Below are positions 32,953 to 43,691 of a stretch of DNA of 64,000 nt, piece by piece. The notes beneath the pieces are model-generated. The model did no database searches. It was not told the DNA's origin and saw nothing but the letters and a program-made list of their open reading frames with translations. Both the position numbers and the translations under genes were made by a program. The stretch lies in the NCBI RefSeq assembly GCF_019575955.1, contig NZ_CP080575.1, positions 2,356,001-2,420,000 of the forward strand. Reading direction: 5' to 3'. Every line of letters starts with the position of its first letter. Position 1 is the stretch's first letter. Origin of the DNA: Nesterenkonia pannonica. Its GTDB lineage: Bacteria > Actinomycetota > Actinomycetes > Actinomycetales > Micrococcaceae.

Positions 32953-34580
32953 TCAGTCCTGGTTGACCTCGATCTGCCACAGGTGAGTGAAGGTGTTGCC
33001 CTCGCCCATCTGGACAGTGTCGCCGTTGATCTGGTCGGAGTAGACCACGTTGAAGGTGGAGAACCACATGGGGATGACCGGCATCTCCTCAAGGAGGATC
33101 TCCTCGGCCTCCTGGTACAGCTCGGACGCCTCGTCCTCATCAGTGGCCGCGTTGGCCTCGCCGATCAGGCTGTCGAACTCCTCGTTGGAGAAGTCGGCGT
33201 AGTTGGAGGACTCACCGGTGGTGTAGATCGGCTCCATGGCGTACTGAGCGTTGGGGTAGGAGATCGTCCAGCCCAGGCGGAACGGTCCGGTGATGGACTG
33301 CTCGTCGTGCAGGTCCAGGTACTGCGCGAAGTCCAGGGACTCGAAGGTGATGTCCTCGATGCCCAGGTTCTGCTCCCACTGGTTGGAGACGGCCTCGACC
33401 CAGTCTTCGTGCCCGGCGCCGGAGTTGAAGTAGACGGTCAGCTCGCTGGGTCCGTCAGCCTCTTCGTAGAGGTCAGCTGCGGCATCCGGGTCGAACTCGC
33501 AGTACTCGCAGACTCCGTCACGGCCCTCAGGCAGGAACGGCGGGATGATGCTGGTGGCAGGCGTCTGCGCTCCGTCGAAGATCGCGTCGATGATCGCCTC
33601 GCGGTCGATGGCCATCGAGAGGGCGTGGCGCACGTCTGCGTCCTGGAACTCCTCCTGGTAGAGCGGGAAGCCCAAGTAGGTGAAGGATCCGGTGTCGAAC
33701 GAGGCGTAGTTGTCTCCGAAGTCGCTCTCCAGCTGAGGAATGCGGTTCGGAGGAGCGTTGTCCAGGATGTCAAGGCTTCCGGACTGCACGTCCATGTACG
33801 CGGTGTCGATGTCCGAGTAGATGCGCCACTCGATGCGGTCGGGGAGACCAGCCTCCTCGCCGGCTGTAGTCCTCGAAGCGGTCTGCGGCGATCTGGACGT
33901 CGTGCTCCCACTCGCCGTCGATCTGGTACCGACCGTTGCCGATCGGCGCCTGCTCGTAGGCGTCGATGTCTTCGAAGGCTTCCTCAGGCATCGGGTAGAA
34001 CGCCGTGTAGGTGAGCATGTCGGGAAGCGGGGAGAACGGCTCGGTGAGCTCAATCTCCAGGGTGTAGTCGTCCACTGCGCGGACGCCCTCAAGCTCGTCG
34101 GCCTCGCCGTCGATGACCTCGTCATAGCTTACGAAGAGCTCGAAGAAGTTGGCGCTCTGCTGCGCGTTCTCCGGGTCCACCACCCAGTTGAAGGTGTCGA
34201 CGAAGCTCTGCGCGGTGACCTGCTCTCCGTTGTGGAAGGTCCAGTCCTCGCCCAGCTCGAAGGTCCAGGTCTCGTTGTCCTCGGTGTCCCAGGACTCTGC
34301 CACGCCGGGAATGGGCTCGTAGTTCTCCGTGTCGGCCTGGATGAGGCCGGTGAAGAGGTGCTCCAGGACCCAGGATCCGCAGACCTCGGTGGAGTTGCCC
34401 GGCACAAGGTGCTGGGGCTCGCAGTTGTACGCGGAAATGGTGCCGCCGCTTTCGCCCTCGCCTACCCTCGGCGTCGTCAGCGTCGCCGTCGCCGTTGCCG
34501 CCGCCGCAGGCGGTCAGCACGAGAGCTCCGAGCGCGGCTGTGGCCAGCGCGGACCTGCGCCAAGTAGATGTCTCAGCCAT
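32953..34580 (-). CDS. Dipeptide/oligopeptide ABC transporter substrate-binding lipoprotein (DppA/OppA-like)
   Basis: About 542 residues, SBP_bac_5 family. Signal peptide with lipobox LTACGG, Gly/Asp-rich linker, LEHLFTGLIQADTENYEPIPGVAESWD, WTFELGEDWTFHNGEQVTAQSFVDTFNW, LPDMLTYTAFYPMPEEAFE, IGNGRYQIDGEWEH, SFTYLGFPLYQEEFQDADVRHALSMAIDREAII and C-terminal MPVIPMWFSTFNVVYSD. Strongly acidic. Breaks near 34460 and 33855. Hexamer 34127-34132 turns FAGYDEV into FVSYDEV. First gene of the importer operon; ATG at 34580 with AGAGAGAA upstream. Confidence 0.93.
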
Positions 34581-34798
34581 TTAGTTCTCTCTCCTCATGG
34601 TGCGTGCCTGGCCGCGAATCCTCGGTCAGCACGCCCATAACATGGGCACCTGCCGAAACCCTGGCCAAGAGATGTGCGTCTCACCGTAGCCCATGTGACG
34701 GGCCGGTAATGACGACACCACGCCTCCATTCACAAGGAGATGCGGGCTTTTTTCACATGCTGGGAGAAAAGGGTGATTTATGACACGATGTTACGGAC

Positions 34799-36052
34799 TT
34801 AGCGTCGCCAGAGGTCGTCCACGCTGGACGTTTCGCCCTTGGAGATGCGTAGAGCATAGCCCGAAGTGACGATCGCTTCGTACTTCTTCTCCTTCTTGTC
34901 CGACCCCTTGGTCTCGCGAGCGGGAAGCATGATGGTCCGCTCCGCCTCGATGCCTACCTGGAGCTGCTTACCACGCTCGAGCTCGGCGTCCACCTCCGCG
35001 CCCAGCAGCAGAACCATGTTCATGATGTAGAGCCAGAACAGCAGGATGATGACACCGGCCAGGGATCCGTAGGTGGCGTCGTAGTTTCCGAAGAACGTCA
35101 CGTAGAGCACCACGCCGATCGTGGCGATCGCCATCACCACGATGGCGATCAGGGCGCCCACGCTGACGAATTTGAAGTTGGGCTGCCGGATGTTGGGAGT
35201 GGTCCAGTAGAGCAGGCCGATGGCGGCCGCTGCGACGAGGACGAGCAGCACGGGCGTGGCCCAGTTCCAGACGGTCACAGCCGTCTCCCCAGGCCGACGG
35301 TATTGCCCACGGACTCTGCGATCGGCCCGGAGATCACCAGGCTCAGCCCTGCGATCGCGACCAGAAGGATCATGACGGCCGTGAGCGCGTAGAGGATGGG
35401 GCGAAGCTTGTAGACGGACGCCCCTCGGTGACCTCCCAGATCCGGTTCATGGAGCGGGAGAATGCATTGACGTAGTTCGAGGCTGTCCACATCGCGGCCA
35501 GGATGCCGATCGCAAGGCCGATGCCTGCGCCTTCGGCGGTGCTGATGTTGCCCACTACCGTCTCCACGGCGCCCATGACGTCCTCGTCGCCGTTCGACAG
35601 GTCATCCACCGTGTCGACGAAGAAGCCGGTCACCCGGTCGGCCTCCCCACGAGGCTGAGAAGGGACACCAGTGCGATGAGGGCCGGGAAGATGGCCAGCA
35701 CCGTGTAGTAGGTCAGGGCGGCCGCCAGGTCTGTGCACTGATCGCGGCCGAACTCGGTCAGGGCGCGCTTGAGGCTGTATTTCCACGTGACGCCGGTGAG
35801 CTTCACCGGTGAGGCGGCCTTATCGTCGTGGTGTCTTGGCTTGGTGCGCTCTGCGACCTCTTCGCGCTGACGAACCTTCACCAGATGGGGCTGATCGGCG
35901 GCGGCGACGACTGATCCGGGACGCAGAGCGTCCTCATAGGTCGCACTCTCCGCGAAGGCGTCGTTTTCGTTGCTCCGCGCCGGTGCCTGGTGCGGAGCCA
36001 GGCCCTGCGCAGACTCCTGAGTGGTTCCTTCTCTTGGCTGATCAGCGCTCAT
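34799..36052 (-). CDS. YihY/virulence factor BrkB family membrane protein
   Basis: About 417 residues. A 115-residue charged cytoplasmic N-terminus precedes the YihY domain: YSLKRALTEFGRDQCTDLAAALTYYTVLAIFPALIALVSLL, AMWTASNYVNAFSRSMNRIWEV, RPILYALTAVMILLVAIAGLSLV, a further three TM segments and NMVLLLGAEVDAELERGRQLQ. The C-terminal tail is hydrophilic. Breaks near 35650, 35425 and 35280. Hexamer-type changes near 34958 and 34966 affect the ERGRQLQAG segment. Formerly called RNase BN, which the family is not. Transport or membrane role unknown. Confidence 0.88.
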
Positions 36053-36103
36053 GGACGACACTATGGGAGGCCCGGCTGGACGAGCGCTGAACGGCGGCTG
36101 GAA

Positions 36104-36479
36104 CTAGTTGCCGTCCGGCTTGATCAGCTGCAGCTCGTCCGTGTGGGTCACGGAGGTAGGCGGCGAACCGTTGAGATAGCCGGACCGCGCGATGGCCATG
36201 GAGCCCACTGCGGATGTCAGCAGCTGGGCCACGACCGCCAACGCGGCCTTGATAAGGTTCGCGGTGCTGAAGTCGATGAACAGCACGCCCACGACGATGC
36301 TCGCCACCCGAGGCCTAGGCCGACGTGCCGACCGCCGAGGCGCGCAGGTACAGGTCCGGGAGCCTGAAGAGCCCTATGCCTGCCACGATGATGGTTGCGA
36401 TGCCGAGCAGGATGAGCAGCAGGCCGATGCTGTCCATCACCAGCTCACCGGTGCTGGTGTCGGTGAAGATCTCGTTCAT
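36104..36479 (-). CDS. mnhG: Na+(K+)/H+ antiporter subunit G (MnhG/MrpG)
   Basis: About 124 residues. N-terminal TM LLLILLGIATIIVAGIGLFRLPDLYLRASA (family motif FRxPDxYxRxHA-like), then after a break near 36320 VVGVLFIDFSTANLIKAALAVVAQLLTSAVGSMAIAR. Short hydrophilic tail. Start ATG 36479 overlaps the mnhF stop (TGATG). Last gene of the Mrp operon. Part of the membrane complex exchanging cytoplasmic Na+ or K+ for external H+. Confidence 0.88.
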
Positions 36480-36745
36480 CAGCGCTTGCCTCCCAATCCC
36501 AGACGGGCCATCGAGATGGCAGACATGAACCCGAGCAGCGTGGCGATGAGGATGATGTCGAACAGCGCCTCGATCTCTACGCGCAGCCCGATCAGTGCGA
36601 TGAAGCCGATGAAGGCGAAGAAGATGAGGTCAGCCGCCACAGCCCTGTCCGTGATGCGCGGCCCGAGGAAGGCGCGTATCCCAGCCAGGAGCATTCCTAT
36701 GCCCAGCAGGATGAGCAGCACTTCGAGTGCGACTTCGGTGATCAT
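36479..36745 (-). CDS. mnhF: Na+(K+)/H+ antiporter subunit F (MnhF/MrpF)
   Basis: Intact 88-residue frame, normal family length. Three TM helices; LAGIRAFLGPRITDRAVAADLI matches the conserved R-x-GP-x2-DR-x-x-ALD region and EALFDIILIATLLGFMSAISMARL the C-terminal one. Overlaps mnhE by four bases and mnhG by one to three, so the operon is translationally coupled. Confidence 0.93.
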   Translation of the reverse strand: MITEVALEVLLILLGIGMLLAGIRAFLGPRITDRAVAADLIFFAFIGFIALIGLRVEIEALFDIILIATLLGFMSAISMARLGLGGKR

Positions 36746-37143
36746 GGCTTCTCCCTTGCCTCGGGAGCCAGGGGCCGACTGAGATCGCCCGGGCTTCGGC
36801 GCATGGCGCGGAGCATGCGGTTCTCCATGTCTTGGATCTCTTCGGCGAGGGCGTCGCGGGTCTCCGCGAACATGCCGTGGACGTAGAGAAGCCCCTCATC
36901 CCGTGAGACGGTCATGGTCATGGTGCCTGGGGTCAGCGTGATGAGCACGCTGATCATGGTCCACTCAGCCTCGGTGCGGGAGGCAGCCGGAATCGCCGCG
37001 ATCGCGGCCGACATGCGCTGGTGGCGGCGCAGGGTGTCCGCCGTGACCTGCAGGTTGGCCAGGAAGAACTCTTTGGCGTACCAGAGCAGGAACGAGAGGA
37101 TCCGCAGCGGCCACGCCGCAGATGATGGGTTCTTGGGACTCAT
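36742..37143 (-). CDS. mnhE: Na+(K+)/H+ antiporter subunit E (MnhE/MrpE)
   Basis: Intact 133-residue frame. LRILSFLLWYAKEFFLANLQVTADTLRR, EAEWTMISVLITLTPGTMTMTVSRDEGLLYVHGMFAE fit MrpE (ITLTPGTxT...LxVH). It lacks the longer N-terminal TM pair of some MrpE proteins, but short actinobacterial forms exist. ATG 37143 overlaps the mnhD stop. Confidence 0.92.
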   Translation of the reverse strand: MSPKNPSSAAWPLRILSFLLWYAKEFFLANLQVTADTLRRHQRMSAAIAAIPAASRTEAEWTMISVLITLTPGTMTMTVSRDEGLLYVHGMFAETRDALAEEIQDMENRMLRAMRRSPGDLSRPLAPEAREKP

Positions 37144-38744
37144 CAGGCTCCGCTCACCGCCTCCACATAGTTCTCAGGGTTCAGCAGGTTCTCCGCCGCC
37201 ACTTCGGAGATGCTCATCAGCACCTCGGCGCCCACGCCGAAGAACAGGGTCACAGCTGCCAGGATCATGCCGGGAATGATAAGCCTGATGGGCACCTTCA
37301 CCCGCCCGTGCTGAGTGGTGGGGTCCTCCGGCGGGACGATGGTCAGCGTGGGCGTCTCGGCCTGAGCCTCGCTGCGCAGGTAGCGCTTGCCGTGCATCCG
37401 CTCCTGATAGGCCAGAGCCCGATCTTCCATACCCTCCGGCTCTTTGGCCATGAACACGCCCGTCCAGATCTTCAGCATCGACAGCATCGTGAAGATGGAG
37501 ACCAGCACCGCGACGCTTACCACCCAGTAGTGGGACTCCGCGAGGGTGGCCTGAATGATCGAGAACTTGGCCACAAACCCGGAGAAGGGCGGAAGCCCGG
37601 CCAGCGACAGCGCGGCAATCATGAAGGTCACGGCGATCAGGGGCTCGCGTCGCAGCATGCCGCCGAGCCGGTCGATCTGCGATGACCCGTAGGTCTCTTC
37701 GATGGCCCCGGTGGAGAGGAAGAGGCTGGCCTTCACCACCATGTGGTGGAGGAGGTAGAAGATCCCGGCCGTCAGGCCCAGACCGGTGAACAGGCCGATG
37801 CCGATGAGGATGTAGCCGATCTGGCTGATCATGTGGAAGACGAGGATGGAGCGCGTGGACTTCTCCCCGATCGCGCCGAGCACACCGATCAGCATGGTCA
37901 TCGACGTGACCAGCAGCGCCACCCAGAGGAACCGGTCGTCCCCGTCGTAGATCACCGAGTAGAACCGGTACAGCGCGTAGATGGCCACCTTGGTGTGGAT
38001 GCCGCTGAACAGCGTGGTGACCGCCGGAGAGGTCATGGGGTAGGTCCGGGTGAGCCACCCATGGACCGGCACGACGGCGGCTTTGATGCTGATCGCGACG
38101 AGAACCACCGCCCCGGCAGCCGCGACGGCAGGGTCCTCGTTGGCCGCGCCGTGGAGCTCTGCCAGGTTCACGGTGCCTGCGGTGGCATAGATCAGGGCGA
38201 TGCTTACCAGCAGCAGCGTGGAGGCCATCAGGTTCACCGAGACGTACACCCTGGCTCCGTGGGCGCCCAGCTTCGCGCCCATCATGGCCAGCAGCCCGTA
38301 GCTGGGCAGCAGCATGACCTCGATGAAGACGAAGAAGTTGAAGATGTCCCCGGTCATCAGCGCACCGGCCACGCCCGCCATCAGGATGAGGACGAAGGGG
38401 TGGAAGAACCTGGCCCGGGCCTCGTGCGTGGCCATGGCGAAGAGGGCGGAGGTGAGTCCCAGCAGGCTGATGATCATCAGCACAGCAGCGGAGAGCTGGT
38501 CGACCACGAACGGTATGGAGATGCCGTAGTCCCAGCCTCCCACCTGGTGGGCCAGCACCGTGCCGTCGTGGGTGGCGATCAGCAGCAGAATGGAGGCCGC
38601 CAGCATCAGGCTCATGGTGGTGAGGCTGATGGCATGCCGCACTCCCACGTTCCTGCGCAGGACAGCCCCCAGCCCGCCCAGGATGAGGGGTCCTGCGACG
38701 AGGAGCGGCAGAAGGGGAGGCAGGATCTCAGTGAGCTCTGTCAT
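37143..38744 (-). CDS. mnhD: Na+(K+)/H+ antiporter subunit D (MnhD/MrpD)
   Basis: Intact 533-residue frame related to NuoN/NuoM proton pumps. Conserved membrane motifs: WDYGISIPFVVDQLSAAVLMI, FNFFVFIEVMLLPSYGLL (catalytic Glu), ISIKAAVVPVHGWLTRTYPMTSPAVTTLFSGIHTKVAIYALYRF (Lys and His residues of the proton path) and HMISQIGYILIGIGLF. Hexamers at about 37507 and 38206 give Val-Ser where Ala-Gly is common (LLLAGIALIY). C-terminal 90 residues hydrophilic. A long antisense frame here is a GC artefact. Confidence 0.95.
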   Translation of the reverse strand: MTELTEILPPLLPLLVAGPLILGGLGAVLRRNVGVRHAISLTTMSLMLAASILLLIATHDGTVLAHQVGGWDYGISIPFVVDQLSAAVLMIISLLGLTSALFAMATHEARARFFHPFVLILMAGVAGALMTGDIFNFFVFIEVMLLPSYGLLAMMGAKLGAHGARVYVSVNLMASTLLLVSIALIYATAGTVNLAELHGAANEDPAVAAAGAVVLVAISIKAAVVPVHGWLTRTYPMTSPAVTTLFSGIHTKVAIYALYRFYSVIYDGDDRFLWVALLVTSMTMLIGVLGAIGEKSTRSILVFHMISQIGYILIGIGLFTGLGLTAGIFYLLHHMVVKASLFLSTGAIEETYGSSQIDRLGGMLRREPLIAVTFMIAALSLAGLPPFSGFVAKFSIIQATLAESHYWVVSVAVLVSIFTMLSMLKIWTGVFMAKEPEGMEDRALAYQERMHGKRYLRSEAQAETPTLTIVPPEDPTTQHGRVKVPIRLIIPGMILAAVTLFFGVGAEVLMSISEVAAENLLNPENYVEAVSGA

Positions 38745-39313
38745 CTGTTCTCCTCCCTGCGCACGGTGCGTGAATTCGGGTCAGCGTCGATATCGCCCTC
38801 AAAGTCGTGGACCGGGCTGGTAAGCGACGCATCCGCGCCGCCTGTCGCGGCACCCGCTGCGCCGGTGGTGATGGTGTCCAGCTTGATCCTGCCGCGTCGT
38901 GCTCATCGCCGCGGTCGGGCAGCTCCTCATCCGCATAGTCGATGTTCCGCTCTGCTGCGGCGGAGGGTGCGGAGCCCGCCGGACCCAGAATCTTGACGGC
39001 AGACTGCTCGTCATCCTCGGTGTCGTCGTCGCGGATGGTGGTGATGGCCAGCGCGAGCATGTACATCGTGATGGCGAAGGCGATCACGATCGCCGTGAGG
39101 ACGAAGGCCTGCGGAAGAGGATCCGCCCCTCGCCGAAGTCGGACGTGCCGATGTAGGGCACTCCTCGAAATGCGGTGTTGCTGGCGGCGAAGAACATCAG
39201 GTTGGCCGCGTGCGAGACCAGGATGAAGCCCAGGATGATGCGCACCATGCCGCGCTGCATGATCATGTAGACCCCGCCGCCGCGAGCAGCCCGATGGCGA
39301 TGGAGATGCTCAT
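38741..39313 (-). CDS. mnhC: Na+(K+)/H+ antiporter subunit C (MnhC/MrpC)
   Basis: About 190 residues. ISIAIGLLAAAGVYMIMQRGMVRIILGFILVSHAANLMFFAA and DPLPQAFVLTAIVIAFAITMYMLALAIT are the NuoK-like core. The C-terminus is extended by a hydrophilic, acidic tail of about 75 residues (AERNIDYADEELPDRGDEHD, then a Gly/Ala linker), longer than typical MrpC. Breaks near 39265, 39125 and 38895. Hexamer at 38819-38824 makes SLTS from expected SPAS. ATG 39313 overlaps the upstream stop; the stop overlaps mnhD (ATGA). Confidence 0.9.
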
Positions 39314-42290
39314 GCCTGATCACCCGCCTTCGGCGCATGCCGGTGTTCAGCCTGCACTTCCAGCGGCGGATCTCCGGGGTCGGCGCTAAGCATGCATTTC
39401 GATCTCCTCGCGCTGGCTCTGGATGTGCATGTGCTTGCGCAGCAGGTCGGCGGGATACCGCTGGGCCTGCCCCAGCCGGTCCAGGGCCACAAGGACTGTG
39501 CCCACCACGGCCAGGTAGATTCCGACGTCGAACACCAGGGCCGTGGTCAGTGTGAATCCTGCGTCCGTGCCCCATGGGACCCATGTCAGCCCTTCGGCGA
39601 TGACGATGGGCCGCAGGTAGGAGCCTTCGATGAAGCCGAACAGGCCGGTGGCTGCGCCGACGAGGATGCCGCCGATGATGATCATCGCGTAGTCGAAGCG
39701 CAGCTTCACCGATGTGGTCGTGGGGGCCACCAGGTAGCGCAGCGCGAAGAACCCGCCCAGGACCAGCGCGGAGATGAAGCCGCCTCCGGATTCGTAGTGC
39801 CCGCGCAGCAGCAGGATCAGTGAGAGCAGGATGATGAAGGGGTCATCCACTTGAAGACGGTCCGCATCGCCACCGTGTTGTCGGTGGAGTCATCCAGAGC
39901 GGTGCCCTGCCACTGCTGAGCGGCACTGGGCTGGGTGTCCGTGGTGGAGAAGGCGGAATTGAGCACAGCGAGGATGGCGAACCCGGCCACGCCGAGCACC
40001 ACCAGCTCCCCGAAGGTGTCCAAGGCACGGAAGTCGACCAGGATGGAGTTCACGGTGTTCAGTGCGCCCACTGCCTCGTAGGTCTCCGTCAGGTACCACT
40101 CCCCGGCATCCGACTGCCCGTTGCGTCCGGTCAGGGCGAACGCTGCGATGAAGGCCATCAGGCCGAAGGCAAGAGCAATGACGGCGGAGACGACGGTGCG
40201 TCCCCGGGAGACCCGGTGGAACTTGCGCGGGAGCTTCTGGAGGACCAGGACGAGGACCACGACGGTCAGGATCTCGACCAGAAGCTGGGTCATGCCCACA
40301 TCGACGGCGCCGAGGGCGAAGTACCACGCGCCGACGACGAAGCCGGCGCCGCCGACGAGCACCGCAGCGGCCGTACGCGATGCGCTCATGACCGAGCCGA
40401 GCAGGAAGATGGCCAGAAGGCCGATCAGCACCCAGTCCGTCATCACTGTGTGCCCCGCGTCGAAGCTGCCCACGTCCCCGACGTGGAGCAGACCCGCCAC
40501 GAAGATGGCGGCGAGGAGGATGCCCGGAACAGTCAGGTGCAGAGCGTGCATGTCCGTGCGGGTGAGGTCCCCGACCCTCCGGCCGAGGGTGATGGAGCCG
40601 GTCCGCATCTTCTCGGCGACGGCCACACCCGTCCACGGGAGGATGGTGCGTGGGATGAAGCTGTCGATGCGTGTCCGCCCGAGGACGACCACCGCACCAA
40701 CGCCCATGATCACCACAGAGAGCATCAGATCGGTGCTCAGGCCGCCCCACAGGTAGAAGTGCGGCATGTAGTCCGAGGTGCTCGCCGCCTGGGTCGCCTG
40801 GGTGATCAGGTCGTCGAAGATGAACGGGATGAACCCCAGGACGGCTCCGGCGAAGGCCGGGATCAGTGCTTAAACAGGTAGAAGGCCGGGGATGCCTCGT
40901 GGGCGCCGTCCCTGTCCATGGGCGGGTATTCGCCGTCGTCGTAGTAAGCGTCCTTCCGGCTGACGCCCCGGTAGCTGCCGAACGCTCCCAGGACGATGCG
41001 GCCGCAGTACGCGAAGGTTCCGACTGCGGCGAGCACGCCGAGGACGGTGATGGTCCAGGTGAGGCCTGTCCCGAAGCCCGCCGGGTCCTCGCCCGCGGAG
41101 AGGAAGCCCTTCAGGAGATTCTCCTTCGAGACGAACCCGAACAGGGGCGGGATGCCTGCCATGGAGAGGCAGCCGACGAGGGTGATGGCGAAGCTGACCG
41201 GCATGGTGCGGTGCAGGCCGTTCAGCACACGGATGTCACGGGTGTGCGACTCGTGCTCGATGATCCCGACCATCATGAACAGAGCCGATTTGAACAGCGC
41301 GTGGGCGATGACGTGGATGACCGCTGCGGCGATCGCGGTGGGCGTCCCCACTCCGATGATCGCCACGAGGAAGCCCAGCTGGGAGACCGTGGAGTACGCC
41401 ATGATCTCTTTGATGTCGTGGCGCTGAAGAGCGAAGAGCGCCCCGATCAGAGCAGTGATGAGGCCGCAGACGATGAGCAGTGTCTGCCAGACGACCACGC
41501 CTTCGAAGACGGGGAGAAGCGAAGCAGCAGATAGATCCCGGCCTTCACCATGGCGGCCGCGTGGAGATAGGCCGAGACCGGCGCGGGGGCCACCATCGCA
41601 TCCGGCAGCCAGAGGTGGAACGGGAACTGGGCCGACTTGGTGAACGCGGCGAACGCGATGAGGACGGCGACCACGGAGGTGAAGGTGGCGTTCTCCGCCC
41701 ACACATCCGAGGCCAGCGCCTCAGACAGACTTGTGGTGCCTGTCTCCACAATGATCCAGAGCACTGCGGTGAGGAGGCCGAGCCCGCTTACCATGGTGAT
41801 CAGCAGGGTGCGCTGAGTAAGCGCGGGGCTTTGTCGCCGCTGCGGTTGATCAGGAAGAACGAGCAGAGAGTCGTGAACTCCCAGAAGACGAAGAGCAGGA
41901 TCATGTCGTCGGCCAGCACCATGCCGGACATGGCGAAGACGAACAGCAGCATCCACATGTAGAAGTCGCTGGTCTTCTTCTTGGGGCTGAAGTAACGAGT
42001 GGAGTAGGCCATCACCAGGGCCCCGATGAACAGCACCAGCAGCAGGAAGACCATGCCGAGGCCGTCGAGCCGAAGGGAGATGCTCACATCGACCGCCGTG
42101 GGGATCCAGGGCACCTGCTCGGAGACGTTCTCTCCGTCGAGCAGCCCGGGAGCCACGTGAGCGAGAGTGCCCCAGCACGGTGAGGGCCGCCGCCGCGAAC
42201 CATCCGGTGTTGCGTCGCAGAACAATGTGCACGGCAGAGGCCGCTTGGCACCAGAAGAAGAGTGAGAAGGACCAATAGTATGAGGCTCAC
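39310..42290 (-). CDS. mnhA: Na+(K+)/H+ antiporter subunit A with fused MnhB domain
   Basis: About 993 residues. MrpA part: [130 protein letters not shown], plus the MrpA-specific C-terminal region with [19 protein letters not shown] and [21 protein letters not shown]. It continues into Mrp[33 protein letters not shown]. Breaks near 42190, 41825, 41520, 40865 and 39845; the tail reaches MnhC through a TAG at about 39385 likely due to a converted GCCGG. Start GTG 42290 with AGGAGG upstream. Confidence 0.93.
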
Positions 42291-42450
42291 CAGGGGTCCT
42301 CCTCTTCAGTGGGGCGTACTCGGGCAACGACTCTCGGCAGCGATGGGCACGCGCTTCTGCGCAGGACTGAAGCGTCCTTACATCTGCCGACCCGTCTTCC
42401 CGGCGCACCAGGACAAGATCGTATGCGGCTCAGCGGCCTGGGCGCAAAAC

Positions 42451-43394
42451 CTACTCAATGACCCCGCAGGCCGTCCGCTCCCCAGATCCCCGGTGATCTG
42501 CGAGGTCTCGTCCGGCCCATAGGGGCGTAGCGCTGGGGAAGGGAGCCATGGTGTGTGGGCTCGCCGCGCAGAATGACCGAGGTGCCCTCCGTCTCTGTGA
42601 GGAGGCTCTCAGACAGTCGGTCCGAGACGAAGCTCATCTGCCCCTCCCCGCTCTCCATGACGAAGACGTTCGGCAGGTCTCCGGCGCGGTCAGGGTGCAT
42701 GATGTCCTCATCCTCATCGCTACCTCCCCGGGTCGGTGACCTGCGCGGCTGTGTGACCTTCGACGGAGCCCTCGGGGTAGCCCTCCAGACTGGTGCTCAC
42801 CCCGTCGGCCTCTGCGCCGTCCTCAGCCTCACCGAGTCCCTCCTCCTGCTCCTCGCCGTCGGTCTCCGCGTCGGGGTCCTCAGTCTCGAGCTCGTCCTCA
42901 CCCTCGACGACTCCAGCCTCCCCGGAGCCCGTGCCCGGCAGCACATCGCCGGAGGAGAAGTAGTCGCCCACCTCCCCGGCTTCGTTGGAGGACTGCGGCT
43001 CGCAGACCCCCTCCTCGTGAAGGGTGACGGCTCGGAATCCAGGGTTGATGTCCCACAGCTCGATGTCGACCATGACGCAAGCATCGTCTGCGTCGCTGAA
43101 GCGGACCTCTCCTACGCTGTTTCCTGCCACATCGGAGAGCTCCGCCGATGCGAAGGCGTCGTCGCCGGAGTCTGCGTCCGCACCCGTGCCCTCGGCTGAA
43201 TCCTCGGACCCGTCGTCGTCCTGCCCGCCAGTTTCAGCGCCGCCGTCACCCTGGGGCTCCGTCCCAGCACCGTTCTGCTCATCCCCGGCAGACTCCTGCT
43301 CCCCGCCCGGCATGAGGTCGCAGGAGGTGACCAGCAGCACGCTCAGCGCTGCCGCAGCGGTCAGGGTTCGACCACGGGTATTCCAAAAGCTCAT
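42451..43394 (-). CDS. SodC-like (Cu/Zn superoxide dismutase fold) lipoprotein lacking copper ligands
   Basis: About 314 residues. Lipoprotein signal LLVTSCDL, then a 50-residue Gly/Asp/Glu linker. SOD-fold pieces: AGNSVGEVRFSDADDACVMVDIEL, NPGFRAVTLHEEGVCEP (normally PGFHxFHxHxxGxC), HPDRAGDLPNVFV (normally HxDHAGDLP), FVSDRLSESLL and GDLGERTACGVIE. The first two copper His are Arg and Thr/Leu, and a bridging His is Arg. A very acidic insertion of about 60 residues occupies the metal-loop region. Breaks near 42735 and 42475. Enzymatic activity is doubtful. Confidence 0.78.
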
Positions 43395-43405
43395 AGCGGC
43401 ACACT

Positions 43406-43685
43406 CTACCGCCGAATGTCGAAGCTCTCCGGGAGCTCGACGAGCTCTTCGGGCGATGCGTCACGGGTGTGCACCTGCTCCACCTCGGCGCCGCTCGGCC
43501 CCGGCGGCACCACTCGATCAGGCTCTCCACCGCATCATCGGGGCCCGATGCGAGGAGCTCCACGGATCCGTCCGGCAGGTTGCGGACCCAGCCGGTGACC
43601 CCGAGGCCTTGGGCCTTCTTTCGCGCGGCGGCCCGGTAGGAGACCCCTGGACCTTGCCGGTGACGCGAGCCAGCACCTCAGACAT
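43406..43685 (-). CDS. acyP: Acylphosphatase
   Basis: About 92 residues, normal length. Hydrolyses carboxyl-phosphate bonds of acylphosphates. [42 protein letters not shown] contains the catalytic GxVQGVxYR Arg and the Asn in VRN. Two single-base breaks (near 43640 and 43505) hide it. Start ATG 43685; ends 11 bp before the SodC-like start. Confidence 0.88.
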
Positions 43686-43691
43686 GGGGGA

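Noticed and set aside
37743-38996. 417-codon plus-strand frame opposite mnhD
   Set aside because: It is antisense to an intact, well-conserved MnhD and encodes low-complexity His/Asp/Gln-rich sequence typical of GC-rich shadow frames. The same holds for other long frames, such as 10460-11491, 12173-13480, 31813-32892 and 32932-34014.
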